Shown here: positions 17,165-26,424 of the stretch, piece by piece
Numbering within the stretch: the stretch's first letter is position 1
Layout: every line of letters starts with the position of its first letter
NCBI GenBank assembly: GCA_030040915.1
Contig: JASHSI010000096.1
Location: forward strand, 1 to 33,096
Origin: Thermoplasmata archaeon
GTDB lineage: Archaea > Thermoplasmatota > Thermoplasmata > Lutacidiplasmatales > UBA184
Length of the DNA: 33,096 nt
Direction: 5' to 3'
Position numbers and translations under genes: made by a program
Notes under the pieces: generated by a model
Databases searched by the model: none
What the model saw: the letters and a program-made list of their open reading frames with translations, nothing else
Told to the model about the DNA's origin: nothing

Positions 17165-18853
17165 TCAGGGGATGCGGAAGCGGGCGTCCCGCGCGGTGGC
17201 GATCGATTCCTCGTACCCCGCGTCGGCGTGGCGGGCCACGCCGATCCCGGGGTCGTTGTTGAGCACCCGGCCGATCGCCGCCTCCGCCCGGTCGCTCCCG
17301 TCCGCGACGAGGACGAAGCCGGCGTGGATCGAGTTCCCGATGCCGACCCCGCCGCCGTGGTGGACCGAGACCCACGTTGCCCCGCTCGCGGTATTCAGGA
17401 GGGCGTTCAGGATCGGCCAGTCGGCGATCACGTCGGAGCCGTCCCGCATCGCCTCGGTCTCGCGGTACGGGCTCGCGACGCTCCCCGAGTCGTGGTGGTC
17501 CCGACCGATCGCGACCGGGGCGGCCAGCTCCCCCTCCCGGACCATCCGGTTCACGAGATGGCCGAACCGCTCCCGCTGACCGTAGCCCATGTAGGCGATG
17601 CGGGCGGGCAGTCCCTGGAACCGAACCCGCTTCCCGGCGATCTCGATCCAACGGACCAGGGCCCGGTCCTCTCGGAACTCCTCGATCACCCTGCGATCGA
17701 GCCGACGGATGTCCTCGGGCTCGCCACTCAGGGCGACCCAGCGGAACGGGCCGCTTCCCACGGCGAACAGCGGGCGGATGTAGCGCGGGACGTACCCCGG
17801 TATCTCGAAGGCCCGGTCCACCCCGCTCGCTTTCGCCTGGGCGCGGAAGTTGTTCCCGTACTCGAACGCCTTCGCGCCTTTCGCCTGGAGCTCGAGGATC
17901 GCCTCGGCCTCCGTCCGGATCGACGACCGGACCCGCGCGAGGTACCCGGGTGCGTCGCGCGAGCGTAGCTCCGCGGCGGTGGCCGGGATGAGCCCCTGCG
18001 GGATGTACCCGATCTGGAGGTCGTGGGCGGCCGTCTGGTCGGAGATGATGTCGGGGACGACCCCCCTCGCCAGAAGCTCCGGGTAGGCGTCGGCCGCGTT
18101 CATCGAGAGCCCCACCGACACCGAACGTTGATCGGTGAGGGCGTCCCGTATCGAGCCAATCGCCTCGTCGAGGTTCCGTGCCTCGGCGTCGAGGTAGTCG
18201 AGCTTCCGGCGTCGCTCGATCGCCCTCGGATCGACGTCGACGACGAGCGCGCAACCGCGCAACATCGTGGCCGCGAGCGGCTGGGCGCCGCCCATCTCCC
18301 CGAGGCCCGAGGTGAGCATCCACTTCCCGGCGAGGTCCTCCTGGCCGAACTCCCGACGCGCGAGGGCTCGGAGCGTCTCGTAGGTCCCTTGCAGGATCCC
18401 CTGGGTGCCGATGTAGATCCAGCTCCCCGCGGTCATCTGGCCGTACATCGTGAGGCCGCGCGCCTCGAGGTCCCAGAAGACCTCGTCCGTCGCCCAGTGG
18501 GGGACGAGAAGGGCGTTCGCGATCAGGATGCGCGGCGCGCCGGGGTGGGTCGGGAATACCCCGACGGGTTTCCCCGATTGTACGAGGAGCGTCTCCTCCT
18601 CCGTCAGGGTTCGAAGCGCCTCCACGATCCGGTGGAACTCCTTCCAGCTGCGAGCGGCCTTCCCGCGCCCCCCATACACCACGAGGTGCTCCGGGTCGCG
18701 CGCCATCTCGGGGTCGAGGTTGTTCGAGAGGAGTCGGAGCGCGGCTTCCTGGGGCCAACCCCGGCACTGGAGCGTGGGCCCCCTCGGCGCGCGGACCGGA
18801 GTGTACTCGGAAGGGAGGTCGTCCATCGACGGGTCGAACGCGGCAGGATTCAT
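17165..18853 (-). CDS. hutU: Urocanate hydratase
   Basis: [83 protein letters not shown]. Confidence 0.96.
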   Translation of the reverse strand: MNPAAFDPSMDDLPSEYTPVRAPRGPTLQCRGWPQEAALRLLSNNLDPEMARDPEHLVVYGGRGKAARSWKEFHRIVEALRTLTEEETLLVQSGKPVGVFPTHPGAPRILIANALLVPHWATDEVFWDLEARGLTMYGQMTAGSWIYIGTQGILQGTYETLRALARREFGQEDLAGKWMLTSGLGEMGGAQPLAATMLRGCALVVDVDPRAIERRRKLDYLDAEARNLDEAIGSIRDALTDQRSVSVGLSMNAADAYPELLARGVVPDIISDQTAAHDLQIGYIPQGLIPATAAELRSRDAPGYLARVRSSIRTEAEAILELQAKGAKAFEYGNNFRAQAKASGVDRAFEIPGYVPRYIRPLFAVGSGPFRWVALSGEPEDIRRLDRRVIEEFREDRALVRWIEIAGKRVRFQGLPARIAYMGYGQRERFGHLVNRMVREGELAAPVAIGRDHHDSGSVASPYRETEAMRDGSDVIADWPILNALLNTASGATWVSVHHGGGVGIGNSIHAGFVLVADGSDRAEAAIGRVLNNDPGIGVARHADAGYEESIATARDARFRIP

Positions 18854-18944
18854 GCGGTTTGGGCTTGGCCGCCGGAGCTCGCGCGGGGCGGGGTGCGGCC
18901 CACCGAGAGACTTTTCCGCCGAGCGACTCCTCCGAGATCGGAGC

Positions 18945-19017
18945 GCCGCTGTAGCTCAGTCGGGAGAGCGGCTGATTTGTAATCAGCAGGTCGGGAGTTC
19001 GATCCTCTCCAGCGGCT
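18945..19017 (+). tRNA. tRNA-Thr(UGU)
   Basis: GCCGCTG TA GCTC AGTCGGGA GAGC G GCTGA TTTGTAA TCAGC AGGTC GGGAG TTCGATC CTCTC CAGCGGC T; full cloverleaf, anticodon TGT. Confidence 0.95.
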
Positions 19018-19144
19018 CGTCCCACCTCCCGTGCGCTCCCCGGTCTCGTCGGGCCGAGCCGTCGTCGCGTCTCCAGGGAGGGATGGCCCGCACCTCCCAC
19101 GGCGACCGGCGCCGCCGCCCGGGACCCGGTCGCGGGCCGCAACG

Positions 19145-19152
19145 GATTATAT
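19145..19152 (+). promoter_or_regulatory. TATA-like gattatat upstream of sufD
   Basis: attatat centred about 27 nt before ATG 19176. Confidence 0.55.
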
Positions 19153-19175
19153 GGGGCGGCCCGTGCGACCGGGCG

Positions 19176-20570
19176 ATGGCGGTAGCCGAAACGCGGGCCG
19201 GATGGCTCACCGAGGAGTCCGTCGAGGCGCTTTCCAGCTCGCTCCATGAGTCCCCCCCGCTCGCCGAGGCCCGCCGGAAGGCCCTGCGGGCGTTCCGGGA
19301 GCTCCCGATGGAGCCGAACCCGCTCTACCGGAACTACGGCTACTTCGCGGGCGTCGACCTGACCGGCCTCGACCCGGTCGGTTCGGCGCAGATGCTTCCC
19401 GCGCCGGCCCACTCCGAGGAGGGCGTCCACGTGGTCCACGACGCCCACGGGACCCGGGTCCACGTCGGGGCCCGCCTCCAGGAGGCCGGCGTGCGGGCGG
19501 TCTCCGGTCCGGCCCTCTGGAGCGGCTCCGACGGGGCCGAGCGAGGGTTCCGGCCGTCGGAGGAGGCGCCGCTCGACCGTTTGACCGCCCTCGCGGAGGC
19601 GTCGTTGAATCGGGGCTTCCATCTCGAGGTGCCGGCCCGGTGCCCGGTGCCGGTGCGCCTCCAGGAGTTCGCCGTCCTCTCCCGGCCCCACGAGGCCCTC
19701 TCGGTTCGGCGCAACATCCGGGTGGGCGACGGGAGCCACCTCCTCGGGAGCGAGGAGGTCTACTCGACGCCCGGCGGCGGTTCGGGATCCCAACAATTCT
19801 TCGGTTCCGACACGGACCTCGAGATCGGCGCGGACGCTCGCGTCGCCCTCCTCTCCGTGCACGCCCCTGGGGAACGGGTGGTCTCCTCCTACCGTCGACG
19901 GGCGGTCTCGGGGGCCGGAGCCCGCCTCGCGTGGGTCTGGACGGGGTTCGGCGGATACCGGACCCGGATCCGCAACCGCTCCTTCCTCGCGGGCAACGGC
20001 TCGGACGTCAGCGACCTCCAGACGTTCTTCGGGGTCGGTGAACAGGCGTACGACTCGGCGGTCGACCTCGTCCACCAGGGGACCGACACCCACGGCCAGT
20101 CGATCAGCCGCGGGGTCTTCCGCGACCAGTCCCGCGGCATGATGCGGGGCCTCGTCCGGATCGAGAAGGAGGCGCGCAAGACGCTGAGCTTCCTCTCGGA
20201 GCACTCGATGCTGCTCTCCCGGGGCACCCGCTCCGATGCGATCCCCGTCCTCGAGATCCTCTGCCGCGACGTCAAGGCGACCCACTCCTCCTCGGTCGCG
20301 CCGGTCGACCCGGAGCGGGTCTTCTACCTCGAGTCCCGCGGGATCGCGGCGGACGACGCGGTCCGGATGATCGCCGAGGGGTTCCTCTCCCACGTCCTCG
20401 AGCGCTCGCCGATCGGCGGGCTCCGGGAGCTCGCCTACCCGTTCCTCGCGGCCCGGTGGGAGGGCCGCTCGATCGAGTGGCGGGCCGGGGCGTTCCCCAC
20501 GCTCCCCGCCATGGAACTGACCGGGACCGAGGGCGAGCCCGATTGGCGGTTCGACGCGAAGCTCCGCTGA
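19176..20570 (+). CDS. sufD: Fe-S cluster assembly protein SufD
   Basis: Inside ORF 18450..20570, likely start MAVAETRAGWLTEESVEALS at 19176. SufBD core (VDLVHQGTDTHGQSISRGVFRDQSRGMMRGLVRIEKEARKTLSFLSEHSMLLSRGTRSDAIPVLEI, DDAVRMIAEGFL). Confidence 0.92.
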   Translation: MAVAETRAGWLTEESVEALSSSLHESPPLAEARRKALRAFRELPMEPNPLYRNYGYFAGVDLTGLDPVGSAQMLPAPAHSEEGVHVVHDAHGTRVHVGARLQEAGVRAVSGPALWSGSDGAERGFRPSEEAPLDRLTALAEASLNRGFHLEVPARCPVPVRLQEFAVLSRPHEALSVRRNIRVGDGSHLLGSEEVYSTPGGGSGSQQFFGSDTDLEIGADARVALLSVHAPGERVVSSYRRRAVSGAGARLAWVWTGFGGYRTRIRNRSFLAGNGSDVSDLQTFFGVGEQAYDSAVDLVHQGTDTHGQSISRGVFRDQSRGMMRGLVRIEKEARKTLSFLSEHSMLLSRGTRSDAIPVLEILCRDVKATHSSSVAPVDPERVFYLESRGIAADDAVRMIAEGFLSHVLERSPIGGLRELAYPFLAARWEGRSIEWRAGAFPTLPAMELTGTEGEPDWRFDAKLR

Positions 20571-20600
20571 GGGGGCCGGGGAGCAGGCCGCCGGGCCGGT

Positions 20601-22019
20601 CTATCCGACCGCGCCGGTCATCTCGAGCTGGATGAGACGGTTGAGCTCGAGCGCGTAGTCGACGGGGAGCTCCTTCGCGAACTCCGCGAGGAAGCCCATC
20701 AGGATGAGGTGGATCGCGTCGGACTCGTTGAGGCCGCGGCTCATCAGGTAGAAGATCTGCTCCTCGCCGATCTTCCCCACGACCGCCTCGTGGGTAACGG
20801 TCGCGTCCTCCTCGTGGATCTCGTTGTACGGGTAGGTGTCCGAGCGGCTCAGGTCGTCCGGAAGGAGCGCGTCGCACCGGACGGCGGCCTTGACCCCGGT
20901 CGCGCCCTTCGCGATGTGGAGGAGCCCGCGGTAGGTCGTCTGGCCCCCGCGGATCGCGATCGACTTAGAGACGATCTTGCTCGACGTGTCGGGGGCGGAG
21001 TGGACCGCCTTCGCCCCGCTATCGATGATCTGACCCTCGGAGGCGAACGCCACGGAGAGGATGTCCGCGCGCGCCCCGCGGCCCTTCAGGTAGACCGACG
21101 GGTACTTCATCGTCACCTTGCTGCCCATGTTCCCGTCGACCCACTCGACGAGCGAGTCCTCGTAGCCGACGGCCCGCTTGGTGACGAGGTTGTAGACATT
21201 CTTCGACCAGTTCTGGACGGTCGTGTACCGGACCTTGGCGTGCGGCTCCGCGACGACCTCCACGACGGCGGCATGGAGCGAGTCGGTCGAGTAGATTGGG
21301 GCCGTGCAACCCTCCACGTAATGGACCTTGGCCCCCGTGTCGGCGATGATCAGCGTCCGCTCGAACTGTCCGACGTTCTTCGCGTTGATCCGGAAGTACG
21401 CCTGGAGCGGGATGCCGGCATCGACCCCAGGAGGGACGTAGACGAAGCTCCCGCCGGACCAGACGGCGCTGTTGAGCGCCGAGAACTTGTTGTCGTTGTA
21501 CGGGACGATCTTGCCGAAGTACTTCTGGACGATCTCCGGGTACTTCTGGACGGCCGTGTCCGTGTCGGTGAAGATCACCCCCTTCTTCTCGAGGTCCTCC
21601 CGGATCTTGTGGTAGACCGTGCCGCTGTCGTACTGGGCCCCGACCCCGCCGAAGTACTCGCGCTCGGCCTTCGGGATCCCGAGCTTCTCGAACGTGTTCT
21701 TGATGTCGGCGGGAAGGTCCTCCCACTTCCGCTTGGTGTCCCCTTCTGCGAGAGGGTTCGCATAGTAGGTGTAGGCGTCGAAATCGATCGAGTCGAGCGA
21801 CGGGCCCCAGTCGGGCATCGCCCGGTCGAGGAAGTGGTCGAACGCCCTTAGGCGGTACTCCCGCATCCAATCGGGCTCGTTCTTGAGATCGGAGATCTTC
21901 TCGACGACCGCCCGGTTGAGGCCGCGCGCGGTCCGTACCTTGTAGGTCTCGGGGTCCTTGAAGTCGTACCGCGTGTAGTCGAGCGGCTGCACCTCGGCCG
22001 GGGGCGGCGGCGCCGTCAT
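20601..22019 (-). CDS. sufB: Fe-S cluster assembly protein SufB
   Basis: YGKIVPYNDNKFSALNSAVWSGGSFVYVPPGVDAGIPLQAYFRIN-type sequence, VHYVEGCTAPIYS, SRGLNESDAIHLILMGFL. Confidence 0.97.
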   Translation of the reverse strand: MTAPPPPAEVQPLDYTRYDFKDPETYKVRTARGLNRAVVEKISDLKNEPDWMREYRLRAFDHFLDRAMPDWGPSLDSIDFDAYTYYANPLAEGDTKRKWEDLPADIKNTFEKLGIPKAEREYFGGVGAQYDSGTVYHKIREDLEKKGVIFTDTDTAVQKYPEIVQKYFGKIVPYNDNKFSALNSAVWSGGSFVYVPPGVDAGIPLQAYFRINAKNVGQFERTLIIADTGAKVHYVEGCTAPIYSTDSLHAAVVEVVAEPHAKVRYTTVQNWSKNVYNLVTKRAVGYEDSLVEWVDGNMGSKVTMKYPSVYLKGRGARADILSVAFASEGQIIDSGAKAVHSAPDTSSKIVSKSIAIRGGQTTYRGLLHIAKGATGVKAAVRCDALLPDDLSRSDTYPYNEIHEEDATVTHEAVVGKIGEEQIFYLMSRGLNESDAIHLILMGFLAEFAKELPVDYALELNRLIQLEMTGAVG

Positions 22020-22147
22020 GATTCCTCCAATAATTCCATCACAAGTCCGTATTTAAATGATGGGTAGCGAGGCGAACTACTGTTCGGTCCCCCCTATCGG
22101 AGCCTCTCCGTTCGTCCGTTTGTCGGCCGGTGCGCGACACCGTCGCA

Positions 22148-23404
22148 CTAGCCGCCGGCCCGCGGAGCCCCGGGCGGGGGGGCGAACACCTTGACGACCT
22201 TGGCGAGCGCGTCGAACAGCCGGTCGATCTCGGCCTCGGAGTTGTAGAGGTACGGGCTCGCGCGAGTGAGCGCGGGGACCCCGAGGCGGTCCATGAGCGG
22301 CCCCGCGCAATGTTGGCCGGCTCGGACCGCGACCCCCTCGGCGTCGAGGATGCTTGAGACGTCGTGGGGATGCACTCCGGCCAGGGAGAAGGAGAGGACC
22401 GACTCCCGATCGGGACCCTCCGGCGGACCGTAGACCCGGACGTTGTCCGAGAACTCCTGCTCGATCCTCCGTCGGGCCCGCTGACGGAGCGTGGCCTCGT
22501 GCCTCGCGAGTTCCTCCCAGCTGAACTTGCCGAGGTAGTCGATCGCCGCTCCGAGTCCGACCGCCCCGGAGATGTTCGGGGTGCCGGCCTCGAACTTCGC
22601 GGGGGGTTCTCGGAACTCGACCCGCTCCTGGTGGACCTCCCGGATCATCTCCCCCCCGCCGAGCGCGGGCGGGATGCGATCGAGGATCGCCCGGCGCCCC
22701 CAGAGAACGCCGATCCCTGTGGGCCCGAGCATCTTGTGCCCGGAGAAGGCGACGAAGTCGCCGCCGAGGGCTTGGACATCGACCTTGCGGTGGGGGACCG
22801 ACTGCGCCGCGTCGACCAAGACGAGCGCCCCGGCGGCGTGGGCCCGGTCGGCGACCGCCCGGACCGGGTTCACCGTCCCGAGGACATTCGAGACGTGCGT
22901 CACGGTCACGAGCTTCGCCGGCTTCTGGAGGCGCCGATCGAGGTCGGCGAGGTCGAGCCGGCCGTTCTCGTCGATGCCGACGAACTCGAGTTCGATCCCG
23001 TGGTAGGCCCGAAGGAGCTGCCACGGGACGATGTTCGAGTGGTGCTCCATGACGGTCGTGATCACCCGGTCCCCCTTTGCGAGCGTCCCGCGGGCGAGGC
23101 ACTGGGCGACGACGTTGATCGCCTCCGTCGTTCCGCGTACGAAGATGACCTCGGAAGGGTCGGGGGCGTTGACGAACCTGGCGACCTTCTCCCGGGCCCC
23201 TTCGTATGCCTCGGTCGCCTCTTCCGACAGCTGGTAGGCCCCGCGGTGGACGTTCGCGTTCAGACGCTCGTAGTAATCGGAGACCGCCCGTACGACGGCC
23301 TGCGGCTTCTGGCTCGTCGCAGCGGAGTCGAGGTAGACGAGCGGCTTCCCGTGGACGGTCCGGTCGAGGATCGGGAACTCCGCTCGGACCCGGGCCCAGT
23401 CCAT
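22148..23404 (-). CDS. sufS: Cysteine desulfurase SufS
   Basis: MDWARVRAEFPILDRTVHGKPLVYLDSAATSQKP, VAFSGHKMLGPTGIGVLWG (PLP Lys), VRAGQHCAGPLM (catalytic Cys). Start trimmed from 23503 to 23404. Confidence 0.95.
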   Translation of the reverse strand: MDWARVRAEFPILDRTVHGKPLVYLDSAATSQKPQAVVRAVSDYYERLNANVHRGAYQLSEEATEAYEGAREKVARFVNAPDPSEVIFVRGTTEAINVVAQCLARGTLAKGDRVITTVMEHHSNIVPWQLLRAYHGIELEFVGIDENGRLDLADLDRRLQKPAKLVTVTHVSNVLGTVNPVRAVADRAHAAGALVLVDAAQSVPHRKVDVQALGGDFVAFSGHKMLGPTGIGVLWGRRAILDRIPPALGGGEMIREVHQERVEFREPPAKFEAGTPNISGAVGLGAAIDYLGKFSWEELARHEATLRQRARRRIEQEFSDNVRVYGPPEGPDRESVLSFSLAGVHPHDVSSILDAEGVAVRAGQHCAGPLMDRLGVPALTRASPYLYNSEAEIDRLFDALAKVVKVFAPPPGAPRAGG

Positions 23405-23426
23405 CGACGGTGTCCTCGCGATCGCG

Positions 23427-24197
23427 TTACGACGCGCCCGTGACCCCAACGCGGACCCAGTCGTACCCTTTCGCCTCGAGCTCCTCCGCGAGCTCGCGGC
23501 CACCGGAGAGCGCGACGACCCCGTCGACCATCACGTGGACCCGGTCCGGTTTCAGGTACTTGAGGATGCGCTGGTAGTGCGTGATCACGAGGATGCCGGC
23601 GTCGGGCCGGCGGAGCTTCGCCACCGTTTCGCCGACCGACTTGACCGCGTCGATGTCGAGGCCGGAGTCGGGCTCGTCGAGGATCGCGAACGTCGGCTCG
23701 AGGGTGGCCATCTGGAGGATCTCGACCCGCTTCTTCTCCCCGCCGGAGAACCCCTCGTTGAGCGAGCGCTTCAGGAGCGACTGGTCCATCCCGAGGTACT
23801 CGAGGTGGGTGTCAAGGTCCTTCCCGAACGCCTCCGTGTCGGCGTTCTCGGCCGTGTGCCGCTGCATGTAGGCGGTCCAGAGGAACTTCGAGAGCGATAG
23901 CCCGGAGACCTCCTGCGGATACTGGAAGCCAAGGAAGAGGCCCGCTCGGGAGCGCTGGTCGACCGGGAGCTTCAGGAGGTCCTTCTCGTCCAGGAACACC
24001 CGGCCCTTGGTCACCTTGTACTTGGGGTGACCCATCAGCGCCGCGGCGAGCGTGCTCTTCCCGGACCCGTTCGGGCCCATGAGGGCGGTGAGCTCTCCGC
24101 TCAGCAGCTCGAGGTCGACCCCCTTGAGGATCTCCTTGCCAGCGACCTCCACGTGCAGCCCCTCGACGCGGAGCGTGTGCTTCGGGACGGAACTCAT
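23427..24197 (-). CDS. sufC: Fe-S assembly ATPase SufC
   Basis: LMGPNGSGKSTLAAALMGHPKYKVTKGRVF, FSGGEKKRVEILQMATLEPTFAILDEPDSGLDIDAV. Start trimmed to MSSVPKH at 24197. Confidence 0.96.
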   Translation of the reverse strand: MSSVPKHTLRVEGLHVEVAGKEILKGVDLELLSGELTALMGPNGSGKSTLAAALMGHPKYKVTKGRVFLDEKDLLKLPVDQRSRAGLFLGFQYPQEVSGLSLSKFLWTAYMQRHTAENADTEAFGKDLDTHLEYLGMDQSLLKRSLNEGFSGGEKKRVEILQMATLEPTFAILDEPDSGLDIDAVKSVGETVAKLRRPDAGILVITHYQRILKYLKPDRVHVMVDGVVALSGGRELAEELEAKGYDWVRVGVTGAS

Positions 24198-24228
24198 CGG
24201 GAACCCGGGCCGCCGAGCCGACACCCTC

Positions 24229-24257
24229 ATTTAAATATTTCTATGTGTTTTAATTGG
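24229..24257. promoter_or_regulatory. Bidirectional A/T-rich promoter between sufC and the sufR-like gene
   Basis: atttaaatatttctatgtgttttaattgg between divergent starts at 24197 and 24295, including dyad TTAAA-N13-TTTAA. Confidence 0.55.
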
Positions 24258-24294
24258 CCGGCTCACCGAGGGCCGAAGGCGCGGGGGAATCGGG

Positions 24295-24942
24295 ATGGAA
24301 GTGCCGGAACTGTTCGCGGGGGGCGGCACTCGGGGTCGGATCCTCGAGGAGCTCGCCGTCTCCGCGAAGACCGCGCGCGACCTCTCGAAGAGCCTGGGCA
24401 TCCAGGAGAGCGCGGCCCGTGGCCACCTCGAGCGGCTGGAGGCCCGGGGGTACGTCGTCCCCACGTTCCGCCGCGAGGGGGTCGGACGGCCGAGGAAGCG
24501 CTACCTCTTGACGCCCCAGGGCCGGGACCTGTTCCCACGCCGGTACGAGATGCTCCTCGATTCCGTCATGGACGAGCTCATCGCCCGGGAGGGGGAGAAG
24601 TACGTCTCCGAGCTGTTCGCGGTGGCGGCCCGCTCGATGGCCCGGCAGATCGCGAAGGCCGTCCCCGAGGACGCCTCCCGGCACGATCGGGCGAGCGCCC
24701 TCGCCGCGTCGCTCAACCAGCTCGGGTTCCGCTGCACCGTCGAGGAGGCCCCGGACGGGACGCTCAAGATCGTCCGGACCAACTGCGTCTTCCGCCACAG
24801 CGCGCTCGGGCACGCCCAGCTCCTCTGCGACGTATTCGATAAGAACCTCACGGAGAGCCTCCTCGGCCAGGCCGGCCTTGACCTCAAGGACTCGATCACC
24901 CGGGGCAGCTCCTGCTGCACGCACCTCATCCACCTCGACTGA
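24295..24942 (+). CDS. SufR-like winged-helix transcriptional regulator with C-terminal Cys cluster
   Basis: N-terminal wHTH (RGRILEELAVSAKTARDLSKSLGIQESAARGHLERLEARGYVV). C-terminal NCVFRHSALGHAQLLCDVFD...SSCCTH. Confidence 0.85.
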   Translation: MEVPELFAGGGTRGRILEELAVSAKTARDLSKSLGIQESAARGHLERLEARGYVVPTFRREGVGRPRKRYLLTPQGRDLFPRRYEMLLDSVMDELIAREGEKYVSELFAVAARSMARQIAKAVPEDASRHDRASALAASLNQLGFRCTVEEAPDGTLKIVRTNCVFRHSALGHAQLLCDVFDKNLTESLLGQAGLDLKDSITRGSSCCTHLIHLD

Positions 24943-24975
24943 GCTCGGGAGCCGACCGCGACCCCTCGACGGACG

Positions 24976-25254
24976 ATGCCGAAGGTCCAGCTCGAGCTTC
25001 CCTCGGCGTGGAACGCGGGGAGCGCGGTGGGGGCGGTCCTACCGGCCGGTACGATGCCGATCGGGGAAGTCCTGGCGGAGCTCGGGCGCTCCTCCCCGGT
25101 CCTCCGGGCCCGGCTGTTCGCGCCCCACGGTCGGCTTCGGCGCTCCTTCGCGGTCTACCTCAACGACGACGACGTCCGTTCCCTCTCCGGGGAATCGACC
25201 CTGGTCCACGACGGAGATAGGGTCCGCATCGTCCCGTCGCTCGGAGGGGGATAG
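24976..25254 (+). CDS. SAMP/MoaD/ThiS-like ubiquitin-fold protein
   Basis: 92 aa with C-terminal ...HDGDRVRIVPSLGGG, immediately upstream of an E1-like gene. Confidence 0.82.
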   Translation: MPKVQLELPSAWNAGSAVGAVLPAGTMPIGEVLAELGRSSPVLRARLFAPHGRLRRSFAVYLNDDDVRSLSGESTLVHDGDRVRIVPSLGGG

Positions 25255-26424
25255 ATGCCTCGGCGCTCCGCCACGCGGATCTCCGTCGACCTCCCCGCGC
25301 TGAGCGCGGAGGACCGGCGTCGGTACTCCCGACACCTCGCCCTACCGCAGGTCGGGGAACTCGGTCAGCGACGTCTCAAGGCCGGTCGGGTGCTCCTCGT
25401 CGGAACCGGGGGCCTGGGTGCGCCGGCGGCCCTCTACCTCGCCGCGGCCGGGGTCGGCACGATCGGCCTTGTCGATTCCGATCAGGTCGACGAGTCGAAC
25501 CTCCAGCGCCAGGTGTTGTACAGCTCCTCCGACGTCGGGCGCCCGAAGCTCGACGCCGCGGGCGACCGGCTCGCTTCGCTCAACCCGCTCGTTCGGATCG
25601 TGCGCCACGACGCGGAGCTCGACCCATCGAACGCCCTTTCGATCCTCCGAGGGTACGATGTCGTCGTCGACGGGACGGACAACTTCCCCGCCCGCTACCT
25701 CATCAACGACGCGTGCGTCGACCTCGGGATCCCGGACGTCTTCGGCTCGGTCTACCGGTTCGAGGGGCAGGTCTCCGTCTTCCACCCCCCGAACGGCCCG
25801 TGCTACCGATGCCTCTTCCCGGAGCCCCCGCCCGCGGAGGCGGTCCCCTCCTGCGCCGAGGGCGGCGTGCTCGGCGCCCTCCCCGGGATCATCGGGATGG
25901 CCCAGGCGATCGAGGCGCTGAAGATCCTCCTCGGCGAGGGCCGGCCGCTCGAGGGCCGGCTCCTCCTGTTCGACGCGCTCGAGATGCAGTTCCGCGAGCT
26001 CACGGTCCGGCGGGATCCGCGCTGTCGGCGATGCTCGCCGCGCCACCGGCACGACCCGCTCGTGGCCGAAGGGGGCGGCGAAGGAGGGGAGGCGTCGGAC
26101 CCCGACCTCGAGATCGGCTCCGAGGAGCTCCGCCGGGCCCTCTCGGGGGCGACCCCTCCCCTGCTCGTCGACGTTCGGGAGCCGGAGGAGTACGCGGCGG
26201 GCCACCTCCCTCGGGCCCGCCTGATCCCCCTCGGGGAGCTCCGTGGCCGGGCGGGAGAGCTCTCGGGCCCCCGGCCGGTCGTGGTGTACTGCCGGATGGG
26301 GCATCGCTCCGGCCGCGCGGCGCGGCTCCTGCGCGACCTCGGACTGACCGAGGTGCGGACGCTTTCCGGGGGGCTCGCCGCTTGGGAGGACTCGGACCAC
26401 CGGGCCCGTCGGTCTACGCGCTGA
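25255..26424 (+). CDS. E1-like MoeB/ThiF (UbaA) adenylyltransferase fused to rhodanese
   Basis: GTGGLGAPAALYLAAAGVGTIGLVDSDQVDESNLQRQ; Zn Cys pairs CYRC and CRRC; SCAEGGVLGALPG. Rhodanese VVVYCRMGHRSGRA. Confidence 0.95.
   Translation: MPRRSATRISVDLPALSAEDRRRYSRHLALPQVGELGQRRLKAGRVLLVGTGGLGAPAALYLAAAGVGTIGLVDSDQVDESNLQRQVLYSSSDVGRPKLDAAGDRLASLNPLVRIVRHDAELDPSNALSILRGYDVVVDGTDNFPARYLINDACVDLGIPDVFGSVYRFEGQVSVFHPPNGPCYRCLFPEPPPAEAVPSCAEGGVLGALPGIIGMAQAIEALKILLGEGRPLEGRLLLFDALEMQFRELTVRRDPRCRRCSPRHRHDPLVAEGGGEGGEASDPDLEIGSEELRRALSGATPPLLVDVREPEEYAAGHLPRARLIPLGELRGRAGELSGPRPVVVYCRMGHRSGRAARLLRDLGLTEVRTLSGGLAAWEDSDHRARRSTR

Noticed and set aside
18450-19175. Upstream extension of the sufD ORF
   Set aside because: Runs antisense through hutU and then through tRNA-Thr; SufD homology starts at MAVAETRAGWL and a TATA element precedes 19176.
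17106-20393. 1095-aa minus-strand ORF spanning hutU, tRNA-Thr and sufD
   Set aside because: Reads through a tRNA and is in the wrong frame or strand for both genes; composition typical of a GC-driven shadow ORF.
24976-26424. Molybdopterin or thiamine biosynthesis locus (MoaD/ThiS plus MoeB/ThiF)
   Set aside because: No other moa, mog or thi genes are nearby; a SAMP/tRNA-thiolation role is more economical, though MoaD function cannot be excluded.
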